From NCBI RefSeq assembly GCF_900116605.1, contig NZ_FPBC01000001.1, forward strand, positions 434,001-498,000: 64,000 nt of DNA, in the 5' to 3' direction. Position numbers and translations under genes: made by a program. Under the pieces are notes generated by a model. The model was not told the origin of the DNA. It saw only the letters and a list, made by a program, of their open reading frames with translations, and made no database searches. Of this stretch, positions 36,401 through 47,853 are shown piece after piece (position 1 is the first letter of the stretch; each line of letters begins with the position of its first letter). This DNA comes from Pseudomonas marincola (GTDB taxonomy: Bacteria > Pseudomonadota > Gammaproteobacteria > Pseudomonadales > Pseudomonadaceae).

Positions 36401-37045
36401 TCATGCGGCGAGGCAATGATTGCCCGACGGATTGCGTATGGCACAAATAAGGCCGCGTCCCGACGGAGGATGGTTAACCCGAAGGGTAAACCGTCATGGC
36501 GTTCTGTGGGATGTACACGGCTGCGTTTTGCAGGTGCGGCAGGTGGCCGGTTAATCAATACGGTCCAAATCATGCGGCGCTTCACCAATCGCCCGACGGA
36601 TTGCGGCGAAAGCGCCGCAATCCATCCTCCGTGTTGCGCACGGCACGAATAGGTTCGCGTCCCGTGGAGGATGGTTAACCCAAAGGGTAAACCGTCATGG
36701 CGGTTTGTGGGGTGTACACCGTCGCGCTTTGCAGATACCGCAGTTGGCCGGTTAATAAACTCGACTCGCATCATGCGGCGATTCACCAATCGCCCGACGG
36801 ATTGCGGCGCAAGCGCCGCTATCCATCCTCCATGTTTAGTACGGCACGAATAGGTTCGCGTCCCGACGGAGGATGGTTAACCCAAAGGGTAAACCGTCAT
36901 GGCGGTTTGTTGGTTGTACACCGTCGCGCGTTGCAGGGGCGGCCGGTGGCCGGTTGATCAATGCGACCCACATTATGCAGCGACCCATCAATCGCCTGAC
37001 GGATTGCGGCGCATAGCGCCGCTATCCATCCTCCGTGTTGCACGC
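36401..37045. repeat. Tandem intergenic repeat, four copies of about 170-202 bp
   Basis: Units begin with TCATGCGGCG or a close variant at about 36401, 36570, 36771 and 36973 (spacings 169, 201, 202; last partial). Each has a palindrome GGATTGCGGCGC / GCGCCGCTATCC and a second hairpin, GGTTAACCC with GGGTAAACC. The core CGACGGATTGCG...ATCCATCCTCC is also found, inverted, in the array at 2077-2660. The first copy lacks part of the central palindrome. Short frames in the array are repeat by-products. It lies between csp and apbC. Confidence 0.9.
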
Positions 37046-37061
37046 GTCAGGTTGATTGCTG

Positions 37062-38153
37062 TCAGTCGTCGCTGACGGAGATGGTCGGCATGGCCTGGGC
37101 GTTTGCGTCGCCCTGAGCGATGCGTGCGCCAACCTTTCTTGCGGTTTCCTGATAGATCATTGCGATCTGGCTTTCAGGGTCGGCAATGGTGGTTGGCTTG
37201 CCGCCATCGGACTGCATGCGGATGGCCATCGACAACGGCATTGAGGCCAACAGATCAACGTCAAACTGCGCCGCCAGCTTCTCACCGCCGCCTTCACCGA
37301 ACAGGTGCTCGGCATGGCCGCAATTCGAGCAGATGTGCACGGCCATATTCTCGACCACACCCAGCACCGGAATATTGACCTTGCGGAACATCTCGACGCC
37401 CTTCTTGGCATCCAGCAACGCCAAATCTTGCGGCGTAGTCACGATTACAGCACCAGCAACCGGCACCTTTTGCGCCAACGTGAGTTGAATATCGCCGGTG
37501 CCTGGCGGCATATCGACGATCAGGTAATCAAGGTTATCCCAGGCGGTTTGGGTAATCAGTTGCAGCAAGGCACCCGAAACCATCGGCCCGCGCCAGACCA
37601 CAGGCGTATTCTCGTCGGTGAGAAAGGCCATCGACATAACCTCAACGCCATGCGCCTTGATCGGCACAAACCACTTCTGATCTTTGACCAGTGGCCGCGT
37701 GCCTTCAGCAATACCGAACATGATGCCCTGGCTAGGCCCGTAGATATCCGCATCGAGAATACCGACGCGCGCACCTTCGCGAGCCAGCGCCAGTGCAAGG
37801 TTGGCCGCGGTAGTGGATTTACCCACACCGCCTTTGCCCGACGCCACAGCAATCACATTCTTCACGTTTTCCAGCGCGGGCACCTGGGCCTGCGCCTTAT
37901 GCGCCTGCACCACGCAATCGACTGTCACCACCGCGCTATCAACGCCGTCGAGATTGCTCAGGGCCATTTCCAGCATTTGCGCCCAGCCGCTTTTGAACAG
38001 GCCGGCGGAATACGGCAACTCAAGGCGCACAGACACCTTGGCACCTTGTACATCCACTTCGCGCAGACACCCGGAAGTGACCGGATCCTGATTCAGGTGT
38101 GGATCGGTGTACTGACGAAGGGTGGCTTCAACCACTTCACGGGTGACAGACAT
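37062..38153 (-). CDS. apbC: Iron-sulfur cluster carrier protein ApbC (Mrp/NBP35 family)
   Basis: This is a 363-residue P-loop protein. A short DUF59-like N-terminal domain is followed by the deviant Walker A IAVASGKGGVGKSTTAANLA and Walker B-type LDYLIVDMPPGTGDIQLTL. The CxxC cluster-binding pair is in AVHICSNCGHAEHLFGEGGG. It binds and transfers 4Fe-4S clusters in the cytoplasm. ATG at 38153 (MSVTREVVEATLRQ) is preferred over an upstream in-frame codon at 38165. It is divergent from metG with 167 nt between the starts, the common Gammaproteobacterial arrangement. Confidence 0.96.
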   Translation of the reverse strand: MSVTREVVEATLRQYTDPHLNQDPVTSGCLREVDVQGAKVSVRLELPYSAGLFKSGWAQMLEMALSNLDGVDSAVVTVDCVVQAHKAQAQVPALENVKNVIAVASGKGGVGKSTTAANLALALAREGARVGILDADIYGPSQGIMFGIAEGTRPLVKDQKWFVPIKAHGVEVMSMAFLTDENTPVVWRGPMVSGALLQLITQTAWDNLDYLIVDMPPGTGDIQLTLAQKVPVAGAVIVTTPQDLALLDAKKGVEMFRKVNIPVLGVVENMAVHICSNCGHAEHLFGEGGGEKLAAQFDVDLLASMPLSMAIRMQSDGGKPTTIADPESQIAMIYQETARKVGARIAQGDANAQAMPTISVSDD

Positions 38154-38320
38154 GAAAACTCCCAAACTGAGGTCAAGTAACGCAAGCAGTCATCTTACCG
38201 CAAAGCCACTGTTGCGCCAGAACCAGACTTTTACTGCGCAAAATCCTGCGCAGGATGAAAAAAATCGTCCGGCGCTATATAGTTACCGACCTCCTTTGTT
38301 TTACCAGTGCAGCGAATTCT

Positions 38321-40369
38321 ATGTCTGAAGCCCGCAAGATTCTCGTTACCAGTGCCCTGCCCTACGCCAATGGTTCAATCCACCTTGGCCACATGCTCGA
38401 GTACATCCAGACCGACATGTGGGTACGCTTCCAGAAACTGCGCGGCAATCAGTGCATCTATGTTTGCGCGGATGACGCTCACGGCTCGGCCATCATGCTG
38501 CGCGCCGAAAAGGAAGGCATCACTGCCGAGCAGTTGATCGACAACGTCAAGGCTGAACACACCGCCGACTTTGCCGAGTTCCTGGTCGACTTCGACAACT
38601 TCCACTCGACACATTCGGAAGAGAACCGCGAGCTGTCTGCCGGTATTTACCAGACGCTCGCCGAACGCGGCCATATCGCCACCCGCTCGGTTACCCAGTA
38701 CTTCGACCCTGAGAAGGGCATGTTTCTGGCGGACCGGTTCATCAAAGGCACCTGCCCCAAGTGTGCGGCCGAAGACCAGTACGGCGACAACTGCGAAAAG
38801 TGCGGTGCCACTTATGAGCCGACCGAGCTGAAAAACCCGCGCTCAGCCATCTCCGGCGCCGTGCCGGTGCTCAAGGACTCCAAGCACTTCTTCTTCAAGC
38901 TGCCTGAATTCACCGCCATGCTCAAGCAGTGGACCCGCGGCGGCGCGCTGCAGGATGCTGTGGCCAACAAGATTGCCGAGTGGCTGGACTCTGGCCTGCA
39001 CGAGTGGGACATCAGCCGTGACGCGCCGTATTTCGGTTTCGAAATCCCTGGCGAGCCGGGCAAATACTTCTACGTTTGGCTGGACGCCCCAATCGGCTAC
39101 ATGGCCAGCTTCAAGAATCTCTGCTCGCGCCGCCCTGAGTTGGACTTCCAGGAATTTTGGTGCAAGGACTCGACGGCCGAGCTGTATCACTTCATCGGCA
39201 AGGACATCGTCAACTTCCACGCCCTGTTCTGGCCAGCCATGCTCGAAGGCGCGGGTTTCCGTAAGCCGACTGCGGTCAACGTACACGGCTATCTGACTGT
39301 GAACGGCCAGAAAATGTCGAAGTCTCGCGGCACCTTCATCAAGGCGCGCACCTACCTGGACCACCTGAACCCGGAATACCTGCGTTATTACTACGCAGCC
39401 AAGCTGGGCCGTGGCGTGGATGACCTCGACTTGAACCTCGAAGACTTCGTACAGAAGGTCAACTCGGATCTGGTCGGCAAGGTCGTCAATATCGCCAGCC
39501 GCTGTGCAGGGTTCATTCACAAGGGCAATAACGGTTTGATGGCGACCGGCAACGCCGCGCCAGAGCTGACCGACGCCTTCCAGGCCGCCGCACCAAGCAT
39601 TGCCGAAGCCTACGAGAACCGTGACTTTGCCCGCGCCATGCGCGAGATCATGGGTCTTGCCGATCGCGCCAACGCCTGGATCGCCGACAAAGCGCCGTGG
39701 TCGCTGAACAAGCAAGAAGGCAAGCAGGAAGAAGTACAAGCCATCTGCTCGCTGGCGATCAACCTGTTCCGCCAGTTGGTGATCTTCCTCAAGCCGGTTC
39801 TGCCGAAGTTGGCCAGCGACGCCGAGCAGTTCCTCAATGTCGCACCGCTGACCTGGGACGACCATAAGACGCTGCTGGGCGCTCACCAACTGAATCCGTT
39901 CAGCGCACTGCTGACCCGAATTGAACCTGCGAAAATTGAAGCCATGATCGAAGCCTCGAAAGAAGACCTCGCCGCCGCTGAAGCCGGCAACCAGCCTGCT
40001 GCTACCGGCAATGGCGAGCTGAGCAAAGAGCCCATCGCGGCGGAAATCGCCTTTGATGCCTTCGCTGCCGTCGACCTGCGCGTTGCCTTGATCGAGAAGT
40101 GCGAATTCGTGGAGGGTGCCGACAAACTGCTGCGCCTGACTCTGGATATCGGCGATGCCAAGCGCAACGTGTTCTCCGGCATCAAGAGCGCCTATCCGGA
40201 CCCAAGCAAGCTCGAAGGCCGCCTGACCCTGTACGTGGCCAACCTGGCGGCGCGCAAGATGAAGTTCGGCGTGTCCGAAGGCATGGTGCTGGCAGCCGGC
40301 CCTGGCGGAGAAGAGATTTACCTGCTGAGCCCGGACAACGGCGCCAAGCCTGGCCAACGCGTCAAGTAA
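38321..40369 (+). CDS. metG: Methionyl-tRNA synthetase
   Basis: This is a 682-residue class I synthetase. The HIGH-type motif is in [19 protein letters not shown], the zinc knuckle is [19 protein letters not shown], and KMSKS is in [15 protein letters not shown]. The C-terminal 110 residues form the EMAP-like tRNA-binding domain ([39 protein letters not shown]) found in the long dimeric form. It charges tRNA-Met. ATG at 38321 gives the standard [18 protein letters not shown] start; an upstream in-frame codon at 38255 is not supported. Confidence 0.98.
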   Translation: MSEARKILVTSALPYANGSIHLGHMLEYIQTDMWVRFQKLRGNQCIYVCADDAHGSAIMLRAEKEGITAEQLIDNVKAEHTADFAEFLVDFDNFHSTHSEENRELSAGIYQTLAERGHIATRSVTQYFDPEKGMFLADRFIKGTCPKCAAEDQYGDNCEKCGATYEPTELKNPRSAISGAVPVLKDSKHFFFKLPEFTAMLKQWTRGGALQDAVANKIAEWLDSGLHEWDISRDAPYFGFEIPGEPGKYFYVWLDAPIGYMASFKNLCSRRPELDFQEFWCKDSTAELYHFIGKDIVNFHALFWPAMLEGAGFRKPTAVNVHGYLTVNGQKMSKSRGTFIKARTYLDHLNPEYLRYYYAAKLGRGVDDLDLNLEDFVQKVNSDLVGKVVNIASRCAGFIHKGNNGLMATGNAAPELTDAFQAAAPSIAEAYENRDFARAMREIMGLADRANAWIADKAPWSLNKQEGKQEEVQAICSLAINLFRQLVIFLKPVLPKLASDAEQFLNVAPLTWDDHKTLLGAHQLNPFSALLTRIEPAKIEAMIEASKEDLAAAEAGNQPAATGNGELSKEPIAAEIAFDAFAAVDLRVALIEKCEFVEGADKLLRLTLDIGDAKRNVFSGIKSAYPDPSKLEGRLTLYVANLAARKMKFGVSEGMVLAAGPGGEEIYLLSPDNGAKPGQRVK

Positions 40370-40557
40370 ACCGCTTGCAATCGGCGTTACCCGGCAACCC
40401 CGAGTAACGCCAACCAGCCCCGCAGCAGCCGCCACCAGCGGTGCTAGGCTTATGGGCGGATAACACGCCAGACAATGCTGACTTGTCTGCAAGTGCCAGC
40501 TTAACGATAATACGCGCCCTTTTTATACGGCCTTTGCCCGTCCAAACGGTACCTGCA

Positions 40558-41142
40558 ATGACCGAACTCGCTCTGATTCTGGTTAGCGCCATCCTGGTAA
40601 ACAACTTCGTGTTGGTGCAGTTTCTTGGCCTGTGCCCCTTCATGGGCGTGTCCAAGAAAATCGAGACCGCTATCGGCCTGTCACTGGCCACCACCTTCGT
40701 GCTGACACTCGCTGCCATGTGCAGCTACCTCGTCCAGCAATACGTGCTCAAGCCACTCGATATCGAGTTCCTGCGCACCATCAGTTTCATTCTGGTGATC
40801 GCCGTCGTGGTGCAGTTCACTGAAATGGTGGTGAACAAGACCAGCCCGCTGCTCTATCGGGTACTGGGGATTTTCCTGCCACTGATCACCACCAATTGCA
40901 TCGTCCTCGGCGTGGCCCTGCTCAACGCCAACAAGAGTGAGTTCACCTTTATCACCGCCACCGCCAACGGCTTTGGCGCGGGGCTGGGCTTCTCTTTGGT
41001 GCTGGTACTGTTCGCCGCCATGCGCGAGCGTATCGCGATTGCCGATGTACCCAAGTCGTTCCAGGGCGCCGCGATAGGCATGGTCACCGCCGGCCTGATG
41101 TCGCTGGCGTTCATGGGCTTTACCGGTTTGATCAAGCTATGA
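40558..41142 (+). CDS. rsxA: Electron transport complex subunit RsxA/RnfA
   Basis: This is a 194-residue protein with six helices. [20 protein letters not shown] and [14 protein letters not shown] start it; the [14 protein letters not shown] segment and the later [19 protein letters not shown] each carry the Cys that ligands the membrane iron-sulfur cluster in Rnf and Nqr. It is the first gene of rsxABCDGE-nth. Its stop overlaps rsxB by 4 nt. The Rnf/Rsx complex moves electrons between NADH and ferredoxin and is linked to ion flow; in E. coli it keeps SoxR reduced. Confidence 0.97.
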   Translation: MTELALILVSAILVNNFVLVQFLGLCPFMGVSKKIETAIGLSLATTFVLTLAAMCSYLVQQYVLKPLDIEFLRTISFILVIAVVVQFTEMVVNKTSPLLYRVLGIFLPLITTNCIVLGVALLNANKSEFTFITATANGFGAGLGFSLVLVLFAAMRERIAIADVPKSFQGAAIGMVTAGLMSLAFMGFTGLIKL

Positions 41143-41729
41143 GTCTGGTCATCAGTGCAATTCTGGCGCTGCTCGGCCTGTGCCTGATCTGCGGCGCGAT
41201 TCTCGGCTACGCGGCCGTGCGTTTTAAGGTCGAAGGCGACCCGATTGCCGAACAAGTCAACGCCCTGCTCCCGCAAACTCAATGCGGCCAGTGCGGTTAC
41301 CCGGGCTGCAAGCCTTACGCCGAAGCCATAGCCGGCGGCGACAAGATCAACAAGTGCCCGCCGGGTGGTGAAGCCACGATTCAGGCGCTGGCCGATTTGC
41401 TCGACGTCGAGCCCGAGCCGCTGGACGCCGTTGAAGGTGAAAAGCCGCAAATGGTTGCCTTCATTCGCGAAGCCGAATGCATCGGCTGCACCAAGTGCAT
41501 TCAGGCCTGCCCGGTTGACGCCATCGTCGGTGCCGCCAAGCAGATGCACACGGTAATTGTCAGCGAGTGCACTGGTTGCGACCTCTGCGTCGAACCGTGC
41601 CCGGTGGATTGTATCGACATGATTGAAGTAGGCCGCACCGTGCAAACCTGGAAATGGGAACAGCCGCTGGCACCGGGCCAGTTGATCGCCAGTGATCGCG
41701 ATGACAGCGACCGGGGCAAAGCCGCATGA
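41139..41729 (+). CDS. rsxB: Electron transport complex subunit RsxB/RnfB
   Basis: This is a 196-residue iron-sulfur protein. One N-terminal membrane helix is followed by the ASF-type cluster motif [20 protein letters not shown] and then two ferredoxin 4Fe-4S motifs, [16 protein letters not shown] and [16 protein letters not shown]. It relays electrons to other Rnf subunits at the cytoplasmic face. It overlaps rsxA and rsxC by 4 nt each. Length is normal for Gammaproteobacteria. Confidence 0.97.
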   Translation: MSLVISAILALLGLCLICGAILGYAAVRFKVEGDPIAEQVNALLPQTQCGQCGYPGCKPYAEAIAGGDKINKCPPGGEATIQALADLLDVEPEPLDAVEGEKPQMVAFIREAECIGCTKCIQACPVDAIVGAAKQMHTVIVSECTGCDLCVEPCPVDCIDMIEVGRTVQTWKWEQPLAPGQLIASDRDDSDRGKAA

Positions 41730-44611
41730 GCAGCCTGAAAATCTGGGACATTCCGGGCGGCATCCATCCTCCCGAGCGCAAAGAACTCTCCAACCGCACG
41801 CCGATCCAGACTGCGCCGCTGGCCAAGCGTCTGGTGCTGCCACTCAACCAGCACATTGGTGCGCCTGCCGAGCCGATTGTTGCTGTCGGCGACAACGTGC
41901 TCAAGGGCCAGTTGATTGCCAAGGCCAATGGTTTTGTCAGTGCACCGGTACACGCCCCCACTTCCGGCACCGTCAGCTTCATCGGCCCGCAACCGTACCC
42001 GCACGTCTCGGGCATGGACGCGATGGCGATTGTGATAGACAGCGATGGCAATGACGCCTGGGCCGCGCTGACACCGCATCCGGGTTATGCGCAACTGGAA
42101 ACTACCGAGTTGCTGGGAATTATTCGCCAGGCCGGTATCAGCGGCTTGGGCGGCGCGGGCTTTCCCAGTGCAGTCAAACTGACCTCACGACCGACGCAGA
42201 AGATTCATACGCTGGTGATTAACGGCACCGAATGCGAGCCGTATATCACCGCCGATGATGTACTAATGCGTGAGCGCGCCGAGGCGATGCTCAGCGGTAT
42301 CGAAATTCTTGCGCAGCTGATTCAGCCCGAGCAGGTGTTGATTGGCATTGAAGACAACAAACCAGAAGCCATTGCTGCCGTAAAAGCGGCCTTGGGCGAG
42401 CGCCCGTTTCAGGTTTGCGTGTTCCCGACCAAATACCCCTCTGGCGGCGAAAAGCAGCTAATCCAGATCCTAACAGGCGTTGAAGTACCGAGCGGCGGCC
42501 TGCCTGCCGACATCGGCATTCTGTGTCAGAACGTCGGTACGGCCGTCGCCGTGCATGATGCAGTCGTACTGGGCAAGCCGCTGATCTCGCGCATCACCAC
42601 CCTCACCGGCGAAGCGCTGGCAAGGCCGATGAACGTTGAAGTGCTGCTCGGCACGCCCGTGCGCGAACTGCTCGAATTTGCCGGCTTGGAACAAGCCAAA
42701 CTCAGCCGCCTGATCATGGGCGGGCCGATGATGGGCTTCACCCTGCCCAACATTGATGTACCGATTATCAAGACCACCAACTGCTTGCTGGCCTCGACTG
42801 CAGCCGAGTTGCCAGCACCGCCCAAAGCCATGCCCTGCATCCGTTGCGGTGATTGCGCCGAAGTCTGCCCGGCCAGCTTGCTGCCGCAGCAACTGCACTT
42901 TTTTGCAATCGGCCAGGAACACGAACAACTGCGGGCGCATAACCTGTTCGACTGCATCGAGTGTGGTGCATGTGCTTACGTATGCCCGTCGAGCATTCCG
43001 CTGGTGCAGTATTACCGTGCCGCCAAAGGTGAGATTCGCGAGCTTGAGCAAAAGCAGCTCAAGGCCGAACAGTCCAAACAGCGCTTCGAGTTGCGCCAGG
43101 AGCGTCTGCGTCGCGCTGAAGAACAGAAAGAAGCCGAACGCAAGGCACGCTCAGAGCGCGCCGCCAAAGCCAAGGCCGCACAGGCTGAAGCCAGCACCAG
43201 CACTCCAGCGAGTGACGCCGCGCCTGCCGGCAAATCCGCCGGGCTCAGCGATGTGCAGAAGAAGCTCAAAATCGAAGCCAGCATGGCCAATGTCGCCCTG
43301 AAAAAGGCACAGAAGCAGCTGGAAGCTCACGACACAGCGGAACTGCAAGCGCAGGTCAGTGCACTTACGCTTGCCGCCGAAGCCGCGCAAAAAGCACTGG
43401 ACGAAGCCATGGCCAGCGCTGCACCCGCAGCGGCCAAACCGGTGGATGACGCGGCGCTGAAAAAGGCCAAGATCGACGCTGCCATGCTCCGCGCTCAAGT
43501 GCGCAAACTGGAGAAAGTCGAAGCGCCAGACGCCGAGCAGCAATCCGAGCTGGAAAAACTGCGCAGCCAACTGGCCGCCGCCGAGCAACAAGTCGCCAGC
43601 CTGCAACCAACTGAATCTGCAGCGCCTGCTGCGGCCAAACCGGTGGATGACGCGGCGCTGAAAAAGGCCAAGATTGACGCCGCCATGCTTCGCGCGCAGG
43701 TGCGCAAGCTGGAGAAAGTCGAAGCGCCAGACGCCGAGCAGCAAGCCGAGCTGGAAAAACTGCGCAGCCAATTGGCCGCCGCCGAGCAGCAAGTCGCCAG
43801 CCTGCAGCCAACTGAATCTACAGCGCCTGCTGCGGCCAAGCCAGTTGATGATGCGGCGCTGAAAAAGGCCAAGATCGACGCCGCCATGCTCCGCGCTCAA
43901 GTGCGCAAGCTGGAGAAAGTAGAAGCTCCAGATGCCGAGCAGCAAGCCGAGCTGGAAAAACTGCGCAGCCAACTGGCTGCCGCCGAGCAACAGGTCGCCA
44001 GCCTGCAGCCAACTGAATCTGCAGCGCCTGCTGCGGCCAAGCCAGTCGACGACGCGGCGCTGAAAAAGGCCAAGATCGACGCCGCCATGCTTCGCGCGCA
44101 AGTGCGTAAGCTGGAGAAAGTCGAAGCGCCAGATGCCGAGCAGCAAGCCGAGCTGGAAAAACTGCGCAGCCAACTGGTCGCCGCCGAGCAACAGCTCGCC
44201 AGCCTGCAACCAACTGAAGCGGCGACGCCTGCAGCGACTAAGCCGGTTGATGATGGCGGCCTGAAGAAAGCCAAAATCGAATTGGCGATGAAACGTGCCG
44301 AGCTGAAAAAGGCCGAGAAAGCCGAGGCCAGTGAAGAGCTGCTGATGCCGTTGCGCGAGGCAGTCAAGCAAGCTGAGCAACAGTTGCATGCGGCCGAGCA
44401 AAACTCGAACAAGCCAGCACCCGTGCTGGAGCGCAAGGACAAGCAGCCGATTGATGAAACGACCCGTGCACTAAAGACCGAAGTGGCTTTTGCCCGTGCG
44501 GACTTGCGCAAGCTGGAACGCGATGACAATAGCGCTGCTGAGGCGCTTGAGTCCGCCCGCGCGCGGCTAGCCGATGCAGAACAAAAGCTTGCAGAACACA
44601 GCAACGCCTAA
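41726..44611 (+). CDS. rsxC: Electron transport complex subunit RsxC/RnfC with repeat-rich C-terminal extension
   Basis: This is a 961-residue subunit. Residues 1-440 are the conserved core that binds NADH/FMN, with [20 protein letters not shown], a [12 protein letters not shown] block, and two 4Fe-4S motifs, [19 protein letters not shown] and [20 protein letters not shown]. The remaining 520 residues are a charged, Ala-rich coiled-coil region. It includes four near-identical 67-residue repeats (43421-44224) and a fifth diverged one. The extension is common in gamma-proteobacterial RnfC but varies widely in length. The gene overlaps rsxB by 4 nt and precedes rsxD by 105 nt. Confidence 0.96.
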   Translation: MSSLKIWDIPGGIHPPERKELSNRTPIQTAPLAKRLVLPLNQHIGAPAEPIVAVGDNVLKGQLIAKANGFVSAPVHAPTSGTVSFIGPQPYPHVSGMDAMAIVIDSDGNDAWAALTPHPGYAQLETTELLGIIRQAGISGLGGAGFPSAVKLTSRPTQKIHTLVINGTECEPYITADDVLMRERAEAMLSGIEILAQLIQPEQVLIGIEDNKPEAIAAVKAALGERPFQVCVFPTKYPSGGEKQLIQILTGVEVPSGGLPADIGILCQNVGTAVAVHDAVVLGKPLISRITTLTGEALARPMNVEVLLGTPVRELLEFAGLEQAKLSRLIMGGPMMGFTLPNIDVPIIKTTNCLLASTAAELPAPPKAMPCIRCGDCAEVCPASLLPQQLHFFAIGQEHEQLRAHNLFDCIECGACAYVCPSSIPLVQYYRAAKGEIRELEQKQLKAEQSKQRFELRQERLRRAEEQKEAERKARSERAAKAKAAQAEASTSTPASDAAPAGKSAGLSDVQKKLKIEASMANVALKKAQKQLEAHDTAELQAQVSALTLAAEAAQKALDEAMASAAPAAAKPVDDAALKKAKIDAAMLRAQVRKLEKVEAPDAEQQSELEKLRSQLAAAEQQVASLQPTESAAPAAAKPVDDAALKKAKIDAAMLRAQVRKLEKVEAPDAEQQAELEKLRSQLAAAEQQVASLQPTESTAPAAAKPVDDAALKKAKIDAAMLRAQVRKLEKVEAPDAEQQAELEKLRSQLAAAEQQVASLQPTESAAPAAAKPVDDAALKKAKIDAAMLRAQVRKLEKVEAPDAEQQAELEKLRSQLVAAEQQLASLQPTEAATPAATKPVDDGGLKKAKIELAMKRAELKKAEKAEASEELLMPLREAVKQAEQQLHAAEQNSNKPAPVLERKDKQPIDETTRALKTEVAFARADLRKLERDDNSAAEALESARARLADAEQKLAEHSNA
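43421..44300 (+). repeat. 201-bp in-frame tandem repeat within rsxC
   Basis: Four copies of exactly 201 bp (starting about 43421, 43622, 43823, 44024) and a diverged partial fifth encode a 67-residue heptad-like unit, [20 protein letters not shown] through [11 protein letters not shown]. Copies differ mainly at synonymous positions and a few residues (Q/S, A/V, V/L), which indicates recent expansion or gene conversion. Confidence 0.95.
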
Positions 44612-44716
44612 CGAGAGATGCCAATAGCGCCCGACGCTATAGCCTTGACACTCAAGGGCCCGCTGCACCGCTAATAGGTGCAGTGGCAACCCCGACGTAG
44701 AGCAACTGGAGCAACG

Positions 44717-45748
44717 ATGGCCCTGCCACGTATTACATCGCCGCATGCCAAAGGCAACAACCGTACTCAGCAGGTGATGCTGCAAGTGCTGCTGGCCACC
44801 GTGCCGGGCATTCTAGCCCTGACCTGGCTGTATGGCTTTGGCACGCTGATCAATCTGCTCTGGGCCTGTCTCTGCGCCATCGGCTTTGAGGCGTTGATAC
44901 TGGCGCTGCGCAAGCGTCCGCTGGGGTTCTTCCTCAAGGATTACAGCGCCGTAGTCACGGCCGTATTGCTGGCACTGGCATTGCCGCCCTACTCGCCCTG
45001 GTGGCTGACACTGGTTGCGGTGGGCTTTGCGATTGTATTGGGCAAGCAACTCTACGGCGGCCTTGGTCAGAACCCATTCAACCCGGCGATGATTGGCTAT
45101 GTTGTGGTGCTGGTGTCGTTCCCGGTAGAGATGACCACCTGGCCAGCACCGCACATGACCGGGCCGCTGAGTGCGCTGCAGCACATCTTCGGCTTTGCCA
45201 ACCTGCCAGATGGCTGGGTGCAAGCCACCGCGCTGGATACGCTGAAGATCAATAAAAGCCTGACCGTCGATGAGCTGTGGACACAGAATCCGGCGTTTGG
45301 CTATATCGGCGGTGCGGGCAGCGAAGTGGTTAACCTCGGCTTTTTGCTGGGCGGCCTGTACCTCCTGCGCAAGCGCCTTTTTACTTGGCACGCGCCCGTA
45401 GGAATGCTCGCGGCGCTGGCCATCATGAGCCTGATCTTCTGGAACGGCAGCGGCTCTGACTCACACGGATCGCCGCTGTTTCATTTGCTTAGCGGCGCGA
45501 CCATGCTCGGCGCATTCTTTATCGTCACCGATCCTGTATCCGGCGCCACCAGCAATCTCGGCCGCCTGATATTCGGCGCAGGTGTGGGCATTCTGGTTTA
45601 CGTGATCCGCGCCTGGGGCGGTTATCCTGACGGCATCGCCTTCGGCGTGCTGTTAATGAACCTGGCGGCACCCACTATCGATTACTACACACGACCACGC
45701 ACGTACGGCCATCGCAAGCCGACGCGTGGCTTCAAGCTGGGCGAATAA
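44717..45748 (+). CDS. rsxD: Electron transport complex subunit RsxD/RnfD
   Basis: This is a 343-residue polytopic protein. [20 protein letters not shown] starts it. The covalent FMN threonine is expected in [20 protein letters not shown] (SGAT motif, about residue 270). [20 protein letters not shown] is another family block. ATG at 44717 is preceded by a GGAGCAACG ribosome site and is preferred to the longer in-frame form at 44678. It ends 2 nt before rsxG. It is part of the membrane core of the Rnf complex. Confidence 0.97.
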   Translation: MALPRITSPHAKGNNRTQQVMLQVLLATVPGILALTWLYGFGTLINLLWACLCAIGFEALILALRKRPLGFFLKDYSAVVTAVLLALALPPYSPWWLTLVAVGFAIVLGKQLYGGLGQNPFNPAMIGYVVVLVSFPVEMTTWPAPHMTGPLSALQHIFGFANLPDGWVQATALDTLKINKSLTVDELWTQNPAFGYIGGAGSEVVNLGFLLGGLYLLRKRLFTWHAPVGMLAALAIMSLIFWNGSGSDSHGSPLFHLLSGATMLGAFFIVTDPVSGATSNLGRLIFGAGVGILVYVIRAWGGYPDGIAFGVLLMNLAAPTIDYYTRPRTYGHRKPTRGFKLGE

Positions 45749-45750
45749 GC

Positions 45751-46401
45751 ATGGCACTCCCTGAAATCAGCCGCTCGATGCTCAAGAACAGCCTGGTACT
45801 GGGCTTGTTCGCGATCGTGACCGTTGGCGTTGTCGCCCTCACCCAACTCGGCACCCGTGACCGGATTGCCGCCGCCGAGCGCGATGCACAGGCACGCGCA
45901 CTCAGCGAGATCCTGCCGGCTGGCAGTTACGATAATCACCTGCTCGATAACAGCATCAGCGTGTTCGACCCTGAACTGCTCGGCAACAAAACCGCGCAAG
46001 ATGCCTACATTGCACTTAAGGGCCCCCAGCCGACAGCCGTGATTCTCAAGGTCACTGCGCCCGACGGTTACGGCGGCGCGATTCACCTGCTGGTTGGTGT
46101 ACAGGCCAGCGGCTCTTTGGCGGGCGTACGCGCGCTGAGCCACAAGGAAACACCGGGGCTGGGCGACAAGATCGATCTGGCCAAGAGCCAGTGGATTCGC
46201 GCTTTTGACGGCAAGTCGCTGAGCAATCCGGGCGCCGATGGCTGGGCGGTTAAAAAAGACCGTGGCCAGTTCGATCAGTTTGCCGGGGCAACCATCACCC
46301 CACGCGCCGTGGTAAAAGCAGTGCACAAGGCGTTGCAATATGTGGATGCGCACAAAAACGAACTGTTCGCCGCCAAATCATCTGAATCGGGGGCTAACTG
46401 A
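45751..46401 (+). CDS. rsxG: Electron transport complex subunit RsxG/RnfG
   Basis: This is a 216-residue protein with one N-terminal membrane helix and a periplasmic FMN-binding domain. The FMN attachment site is the second Thr of [19 protein letters not shown] (S/TGAT-type). [18 protein letters not shown] sequence and [19 protein letters not shown] are typical. The stop codon overlaps the rsxE ATG by one base (TGATG). It transfers electrons within the Rnf complex on the periplasmic side. Confidence 0.96.
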   Translation: MALPEISRSMLKNSLVLGLFAIVTVGVVALTQLGTRDRIAAAERDAQARALSEILPAGSYDNHLLDNSISVFDPELLGNKTAQDAYIALKGPQPTAVILKVTAPDGYGGAIHLLVGVQASGSLAGVRALSHKETPGLGDKIDLAKSQWIRAFDGKSLSNPGADGWAVKKDRGQFDQFAGATITPRAVVKAVHKALQYVDAHKNELFAAKSSESGAN

Positions 46402-47111
46402 TGAGCGTCAGCTACCGCGAAATAACCATCAATGGCCTGTGGAAGAACAACCCGGGGTTGGTGCAGCTGCTGGGGCTATGTCCGCTGCTGGGTACCAGTA
46501 ACTCGACGGTAAACGCCTTGGGCCTGGCACTGGCTAGCGCATTGGTGCTGATCTGCTCCAACACCGCGGTGTCGCTGGTTCGTGGCGTAGTCAACACGGC
46601 AGTGCGCTTGCCGGCGTTCGTCATGATTATCGCCGCGCTCACCACCTGCATTGAGCTGCTTATGCAGGCTTACACCTATGAGCTGTATCAGATTCTCGGC
46701 ATTTTCATCCCGCTGATCACCACCAACTGCGTGATCCTTGGCCGCGCCGATGCCTTTGCCGCCAAGAACGATCCCGCCCGCGCGGCCTACGACGGCTTGA
46801 TGATGGGCTTGGGTTTTGGTGCGGTGCTGGTCGTGATTGGAGCGCTGCGCGAGCTGTTTGGCACCGGCGCGTTGTTTGCCAACATGCAGTTGTTGTTCGG
46901 CCCTTCTGCAGCCAACTGGCAAGTTACCGTATTCAGCGATTACAAAGGCTTCTTGCTGGCCATTCTGCCGCCGGGCGCATTTATTGTTTTGGGCCTGCTG
47001 ATTGCCCTGAAGAACCGTATTGATGAGTCGCTGGCCGAGCGCGCAAAGGCCCGCGAGCCCGCGGTTGCGGCACAAAGCCGACGCGTACGCGTGACCGGAG
47101 TTGTCGAGTGA
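46401..47111 (+). CDS. rsxE: Electron transport complex subunit RsxE/RnfE
   Basis: This is a 236-residue, six-helix protein related to Rsx[21 protein letters not shown] and [19 protein letters not shown] carry the paired cysteines that, with RsxA, hold the intramembrane iron-sulfur centre. The cytoplasmic C-terminal tail is Arg/Ala-rich. It overlaps rsxG by 1 nt and nth by 4 nt. Length is normal. Confidence 0.97.
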   Translation: MSVSYREITINGLWKNNPGLVQLLGLCPLLGTSNSTVNALGLALASALVLICSNTAVSLVRGVVNTAVRLPAFVMIIAALTTCIELLMQAYTYELYQILGIFIPLITTNCVILGRADAFAAKNDPARAAYDGLMMGLGFGAVLVVIGALRELFGTGALFANMQLLFGPSAANWQVTVFSDYKGFLLAILPPGAFIVLGLLIALKNRIDESLAERAKAREPAVAAQSRRVRVTGVVE

Positions 47112-47746
47112 ACGCCGCCAAACGTTATGAGATATTCCGCCGGTTGCGCGAAGACCTGCCCGAGCCGAAAACCGAGCTGGCGTACAGCACGCCATTCGAA
47201 CTGCTGATTGCGGTGATTCTGTCGGCGCAAGCCACCGATGTCGGCGTCAACAAAGCTACTGCCAAGCTGTTCCCGGTTGCCAATACCCCGGAAGCCATTT
47301 ATGCGCTCGGATATGACGGTCTGTGCAGCTACATCAAAACCATCGGTTTGTACCCGAGCAAGGCCAAAAACGTTATCGAAACCTGCCGCATGCTGGTCGA
47401 GCTGCACGGCAGCCAGGTACCCGAAACACGCGAAGCACTCGAAGCCTTGCCCGGCGTTGGCCGCAAGACCGCCAACGTGGTGCTCAATACCGCGTTTCGG
47501 CAATTGACCATGGCGGTCGATACGCACATTTTTCGCTTCGCCAATCGCACCGGCGTAGCCCCAGGCAAGAACGTGCTTGAGGTCGAAATGAAACTGTTGA
47601 AGTTCGTCCCCAAGGAATTTTTGCTGGATGCCCACCACTGGATGATCCTGCACGGCCGCTACGTTTGCCTGGCTAGAAAGCCGCGCTGTGGCAGTTGCCG
47701 GATCGAAGATCTGTGCGAGTTCAAGCAGAAAACTTCGGACGATTGA
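47108..47746 (+). CDS. nth: Endonuclease III (DNA glycosylase/AP lyase)
   Basis: This is a 212-residue base-excision repair enzyme that removes oxidised pyrimidines. The helix-hairpin-helix with catalytic Lys is [20 protein letters not shown], the catalytic Asp is in [11 protein letters not shown], and the 4Fe-4S loop is [17 protein letters not shown] (C-x6-C-x2-C-x5-C). It overlaps rsxE by 4 nt; the rsx-nth linkage is conserved in Gammaproteobacteria and may reflect shared iron-sulfur or redox control. Confidence 0.98.
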   Translation: MNAAKRYEIFRRLREDLPEPKTELAYSTPFELLIAVILSAQATDVGVNKATAKLFPVANTPEAIYALGYDGLCSYIKTIGLYPSKAKNVIETCRMLVELHGSQVPETREALEALPGVGRKTANVVLNTAFRQLTMAVDTHIFRFANRTGVAPGKNVLEVEMKLLKFVPKEFLLDAHHWMILHGRYVCLARKPRCGSCRIEDLCEFKQKTSDD

Positions 47747-47853
47747 TTTTTCCCTGAGTTTTTGTCTTATCCGATTGAAAAAATCTTTTTTACCCGCTCA
47801 TGTTTTACCGCTATAAGGTGCGCAAATGGCCTGTGTAGCCGGGAGTGAAACAT

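Noticed and set aside
36416..36957. Short open frames in the second repeat array with near-identical N-termini (MVNPKGKPSWR type)
   Set aside because: They are produced by the tandem repeat and lack ribosome sites; such frames are often misannotated as hypothetical proteins.
38843..40492. 549-codon minus-strand frame opposite metG
   Set aside because: Antisense to metG, whose motifs are all intact.
43151..44401. 416-codon minus-strand frame with Leu/Gly-rich repeats opposite rsxC
   Set aside because: It mirrors the 201-bp rsxC repeats and has no independent support.
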